Source: Proteinivorax hydrogeniformans
GTDB lineage: Bacteria; Bacillota; Proteinivoracia; Proteinivoracales; Proteinivoracaceae
Direction of reading: 5' to 3'
Assembly (NCBI RefSeq): GCF_040515995.1
Contig: NZ_CP159485.1
Span: 1,116,001 to 1,180,000 of the forward strand
DNA length: 64,000 bases
The stretch's first letter is position 1; every line of letters starts with the position of its first letter. Made by a program: the position numbers and the translations under genes. Below the pieces are notes generated by a model, which saw only the letters and a program-made list of their open reading frames with translations, was not told the origin of the DNA and made no database searches. This document shows positions 61,189-64,000 of this stretch, piece by piece.

Positions 61189-62205
61189 GTGGATAAGGAG
61201 ATAAAAGTAAAAAAGAGTAATCTCTCAAACTTATACTTATTTTATGGTGAAGAGCGTTACTGGACAGAGAAAAACATTAAAAAAATTCACAAAGCAGTAT
61301 TCGCAGATAATGATGAGATGAAGGAATACAACTATGATTTAATAGGAGCGGACTTTACGCCAATGAAAGTGTTAGAGGCGCTGCAAGGGCTACCGTTTAT
61401 GAGTGAAAAAAGGTTGGTTGTTCTAAACAACACAGGAGTTTTTAAAAAAACACCTACTAAAAAAGAAAAGGAGCTAAGTGACGTAATAATAAATTACTTA
61501 GAAAATCCTAACCCCCAAACTATCTTTATCATAGCAGAAGTTGATTGTCATAACATAAGAAGTAATAAAATATTTAAAATGATTGACAAAGAAGGCGTGG
61601 CGTTGCAGTGTAGCAGCCTAAAACCTTATGAGGTTCGAAGCTGGATTGAAAAACAATTCCAAAATCACCATATTAAAGTAACCGGTGGAATTATAGATAC
61701 TTTAGTCAATAATTTAAACAATGACTTATATGCTTTAGAAAATGAGATTAAAAAAATAATTTCTTATATTGGTGATAAAGACAATGTAACCATAAATGAC
61801 GTAAATGCAGTTTGTACATTTGTAAATACTGATAATATTTTTGGGTTAATAGATAATATAGCTAACGGAAAAACCGATGAAGCAATAAAAACTTTACATA
61901 CAATGAATCAAAATGGTTCTCACTACCTGTTGATTTATAGTATGATTGTCAATCACTTTAGATTATTAACTAAAGTTTTAGACCTTCTAGAGCGTGGCTA
62001 TACGTCTAAAAACATAAACAGCAAGCTTAAACTACACCCTTATAGGCTGGAGAAAGCCATAAAGCAAGCTTCGAGATTTACTTTAAAAAAACTTCTCAAA
62101 AAGTTAGAGATTTTAGCCAGATATGAAGGCAAAATTAAACAAGGTAAGCTAGAAGGTATTAAGGGCTTAGAAATGGTAATTGTGGAAATGAAAGAAACTA
62201 ATTAA
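61189..62205 (+). CDS. holA: DNA polymerase III, delta subunit
   Basis: Clamp-loader wrench subunit, 338 residues. The N-terminal NLYLFYGEERYWTEKNIKKI segment, LQGLPFMSEKRLVVLNN and the helical collar domain C-terminus (about 215-335) fit HolA. GTG start at 61189 follows GAGGTGAT. comEC-holA-rpsT is the normal neighbourhood in Firmicutes, with rpsT here divergent/convergent on the other strand. Confidence 0.93.
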   Translation: MDKEIKVKKSNLSNLYLFYGEERYWTEKNIKKIHKAVFADNDEMKEYNYDLIGADFTPMKVLEALQGLPFMSEKRLVVLNNTGVFKKTPTKKEKELSDVIINYLENPNPQTIFIIAEVDCHNIRSNKIFKMIDKEGVALQCSSLKPYEVRSWIEKQFQNHHIKVTGGIIDTLVNNLNNDLYALENEIKKIISYIGDKDNVTINDVNAVCTFVNTDNIFGLIDNIANGKTDEAIKTLHTMNQNGSHYLLIYSMIVNHFRLLTKVLDLLERGYTSKNINSKLKLHPYRLEKAIKQASRFTLKKLLKKLEILARYEGKIKQGKLEGIKGLEMVIVEMKETN

Positions 62206-62206
62206 A

Positions 62207-62249
62207 AAAGAGACCGTCCTCTACAGATAATTGAGGATGGTCTCTTTTT
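62207..62249 (+). terminator. Terminator after holA
   Basis: AAGAGACCGTCCTC/GAGGATGGTCTCTT, 14-bp stem with one G-U pair, then T run. Confidence 0.92.
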
Positions 62250-62260
62250 GCATTACTTAT

Positions 62261-62293
62261 TAAAAAAGGACACCGGATTTATTTAGGTGTCCT
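62261..62293 (-). terminator. Terminator of rpsT
   Basis: On the minus strand, AGGACACC/GGTGTCCT stem followed by TTTTTTAA. Confidence 0.88.
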
Positions 62294-62300
62294 AAATTAA

Positions 62301-62564
62301 CTAAGCGATGTTATTGAACTTTTTCGCTAGGCGTGACTTTTTACGGGCAGCAGTGTTTTTGTGTAAAACACCTTTGCTAACTGCAGAGTCTATAGCTTTT
62401 ACTGCGTTAGTAAGCTCAGTTTGAGCTAACTCTTTATCGTTATTAAGTAATGCTGTTTCGTAGTTTTTAATTCTGTTTTTAACAAATGATCTTATAGCGT
62501 AATTTCTTTCAGTTTTTTTAGCGGTAATTCTTACTCTTTTCTTAGCAGACTTGATATTAGGCAT
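62301..62564 (-). CDS. rpsT: 30S ribosomal protein S20
   Basis: An 87-residue ribosomal protein. It starts MPNIKSAKKRVRITAKK, with GVLHKNTAARKKSRLAKK near the C terminus. AAAGGAGGTGACT precedes the ATG at 62564. It faces holA across paired terminators. A frame extension upstream (to 62606) has no ribosome site and is ignored. Confidence 0.98.
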   Translation of the reverse strand: MPNIKSAKKRVRITAKKTERNYAIRSFVKNRIKNYETALLNNDKELAQTELTNAVKAIDSAVSKGVLHKNTAARKKSRLAKKFNNIA

Positions 62565-62610
62565 TTGTGCAGTCACCTCCTTTAACCATAACGAGCAAAT
62601 TAACAAAACT

Positions 62611-62639
62611 ATTTTACCATGAACTTGCTATAAATGCAA
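62611..62639 (-). promoter_or_regulatory. Promoter of rpsT
   Basis: On the minus strand, TTGCAT (62639-62634) and TAAAAT (62616-62611) with 17 bases between. Confidence 0.7.
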
Positions 62640-62753
62640 CAAGATACTTAGTTTTAAGTTTTTATAATGCGTTATTTTTTTAATTTAAGACTGTATGAAT
62701 ACTAAATCAATTATAAGGAAAACCTAGAAAAAAAGCAAACTAGAGGTGATAAT

Positions 62754-63080
62754 ATGTTGAGATTAGTAATTAGGTTCATTATTTCTGCGATTGTATTAAT
62801 GGCCATGGGATTTTTTCTGCCGGGATTTGGGGCTTTAGGATTTGTTGGAGCTTTAATTTCAGCGGTAGTAATTTCTGTGCTAGGTTATATCATGGAAAAA
62901 TTATTTGGTGAAAACATTTCTCCACAAAATCGTGGTATTGTAGGATTTATTTCATCTGCGGTTGTTATATATCTAGCGCAATTTTTAGTGGCTGATTTAA
63001 ATGTCTCTATTTTCGGTGCTCTTATTGCGGCGTTTATTATAGGAATAGTGGATGCATTTGTTCCAACAGAACTTAGATAA
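62754..63080 (+). CDS. Phage holin superfamily IV-like (YvlD-type) membrane protein
   Basis: A 108-residue protein that is almost all membrane: helices at about 5-22, 28-48, 60-82 and 86-104, with LPGFGALGFVGALISAVVISVLGYIMEKLF. The family (PF04020-like, YvlD) has no agreed function, and the holin name is historical. It lies 15 bases before the gpr gene, so the two may be co-expressed in sporulation, but this is inferred from spacing. Confidence 0.8.
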   Translation: MLRLVIRFIISAIVLMAMGFFLPGFGALGFVGALISAVVISVLGYIMEKLFGENISPQNRGIVGFISSAVVIYLAQFLVADLNVSIFGALIAAFIIGIVDAFVPTELR

Positions 63081-63094
63081 AGGAGGAATTTGTT

Positions 63095-64000
63095 TTGACA
63101 ATTAATTTTAGGACAGACTTAGCAGTTGAAGCTCACGAATATGTAGCAACACAGAACCCCCAAGGAATCAACGGAGTGGATGTACAGGATCAAAACTTTC
63201 AAGACCATTTTGTTAAGAGAGTTGAAATAACTACTCCTGGGGCGTCTCAACAAATGGGCAAACAAATGGGGAGATATATAACTTTAGAAATGCCAGACTT
63301 TCGTAAGAAAAACACAGAGTTTGAAGAAAGGGTAAGTCAAACTTTTGCTCAACAATTAAACTCTATGTTACCACCAAGTCCTAACCAGAATGTTCTTATT
63401 GTGGGGTTAGGCAACTGGAACGTCACTCCAGATGCATTAGGGCCAAAAGTTATCGACAGACTACTTATTACCCGTCACCTGAAATCCATGATGCCCGAAA
63501 GATTTAGTAATAACGACTACCAAACAGTGTCGGCGCTTGCGCCAGGTGTTTTAGGTTTAACTGGGATTGAAACTAGTGAGGTTATTGAAGGAGTAGTTAG
63601 GCAAACTCAACCCGACTATATTATAGCCATAGATGCTCTAGCTGCAAGGGATGTATCAAGGCTCAACACTACAATCCAAATCTCTGATACAGGAATACAT
63701 CCTGGTTCAGGAGTTGGTAATAAAAGAAAGGGAATAACAAGGGAAGATTTAGGTGTCGATGTAATAGCAATTGGTGTTCCAACTGTTGTAGATGCTGTCA
63801 CTGTAACAAGTGATACCATCGAGATGGTTACAAATACAGTTGCTCAAAATAGCCAAGGCGGTCAAGGTGGTCAGTTTTACCAAGCATTAAACTCATTAGA
63901 TGGGCAACAAAAAGAGCAGTTGATAGCTGAAGTGTTAAATCAGAATCTAGGTTCTTTGATTGTTACTCCAAAAGAGATAGATAGACTAATTGAAGATATA
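63095..64000 (+). CDS. gpr: GPR endopeptidase, spore germination protease (3' end beyond window)
   Basis: The protease that degrades small acid-soluble spore proteins at germination. The first 302 codons are open to the window edge. The N terminus reads LTINFRTDLAVEAHEY; the TDLAVEA segment is the family's own processing region. NVLIVGLGNWNVTPDALGPK, PGVLGLTGIET and DALAARDVSRLNTTIQISDTGIHPGSG are diagnostic of GPR. Start is TTG at 63095 after AAAGGAGGA; no closer ATG exists. Made as a zymogen in the forespore. Confidence 0.96.
   Translation, partial: MTINFRTDLAVEAHEYVATQNPQGINGVDVQDQNFQDHFVKRVEITTPGASQQMGKQMGRYITLEMPDFRKKNTEFEERVSQTFAQQLNSMLPPSPNQNVLIVGLGNWNVTPDALGPKVIDRLLITRHLKSMMPERFSNNDYQTVSALAPGVLGLTGIETSEVIEGVVRQTQPDYIIAIDALAARDVSRLNTTIQISDTGIHPGSGVGNKRKGITREDLGVDVIAIGVPTVVDAVTVTSDTIEMVTNTVAQNSQGGQGGQFYQALNSLDGQQKEQLIAEVLNQNLGSLIVTPKEIDRLIEDI

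Overview
The window is a gene-dense, AT-rich stretch of a low-GC, anaerobic, spore-forming Firmicute, most likely Clostridia. The evidence is: sporulation and germination genes (SpoIVFB-type protease, a Spo0B-like protein, a PdaB-like deacetylase, a SleB-type hydrolase, GPR protease); strong AGGAGG ribosome sites with many TTG and GTG starts; a T-box before valS; and an energy metabolism built on an Rnf complex, flavin- and iron-sulfur-rich NADH modules and the NADH sensor Rex. A member near the Natranaerobiales/Proteinivoraceae would fit, but that is an impression from gene content and was not tested. No rRNA or tRNA genes were seen.

Layout. 1-1871: end of an amino-acid/amine dehydrogenase operon (4Fe-4S protein, BFD-like [2Fe-2S] protein, DAO-type flavoprotein). 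1872-3960: about 2 kb without credible genes, visibly GC-richer than its surroundings and made of nested imperfect tandem repeats (321 bp x2, 468 bp x2, and an 83-bp unit repeated 342 bp apart). 3939-8183: promoter, T-box leader, valS, folC. 8297-10920: TPR protein, PRC-barrel protein, small thioredoxin-fold-like protein. 11049-13375: ECF-type Co/Ni transporter (M, Q, O). 13434-15233: ArsR regulator, DUF318 permease and CxxC redox protein under an ArsR-type operator. 15290-16674: PdaB-like deacetylase and a SPOR-like protein.

16678-23374: a nine-gene redox operon: DRTGG protein, anti-sigma-like ATPase, an [FeFe]-hydrogenase-like protein lacking the proton-relay cysteine, a second DRTGG protein, PHP phosphoesterase, NuoE, a second ATPase, [2Fe-2S] protein and NuoF. 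The usual HydA catalytic subunit does not follow. A Rex-box-like site lies on its promoter, and rex itself, with its own candidate box, comes next (23413-24129). Then aspA and the full rnfCDGEAB operon (25729-30910), whose RnfG carries a second FMN-binding domain. ApbE, the flavin transferase expected to load RnfD/RnfG, follows with NusG-II and Gx-transporter genes.

33141-42214: DUF4321, maf, radC and the rod-shape and division block mreBCD-PBP2-minCDE-rodA. 42294-47552: SpoIVFA-position protein, SpoIVFB, TIGR03960 radical SAM protein, TIGR03936 protein, RNase G. 47545-54600: rplU (with L21 leader), prp, rpmA, Spo0B-like, obg, yhbY, nadD, yqeK, an LCP-like protein, rsfS, a methyltransferase and a DUF1858 protein, in an order close to that of Bacillus. 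54662-64000: comEA; a convergent molybdopterin oxidoreductase that appears to start at an ATT codon; SleB-like hydrolase; pyrR; comEC; holA; rpsT; a small membrane protein; and the start of gpr, cut by the window end.

The genes fit a peptide- or amino-acid-fermenting anaerobe that balances NADH and ferredoxin through Rnf and a NuoEF-type module under Rex. The most unusual items are the HydA-less hydrogenase-type signalling operon, the non-coding repeat block, the ATT start and the double-FMN RnfG.
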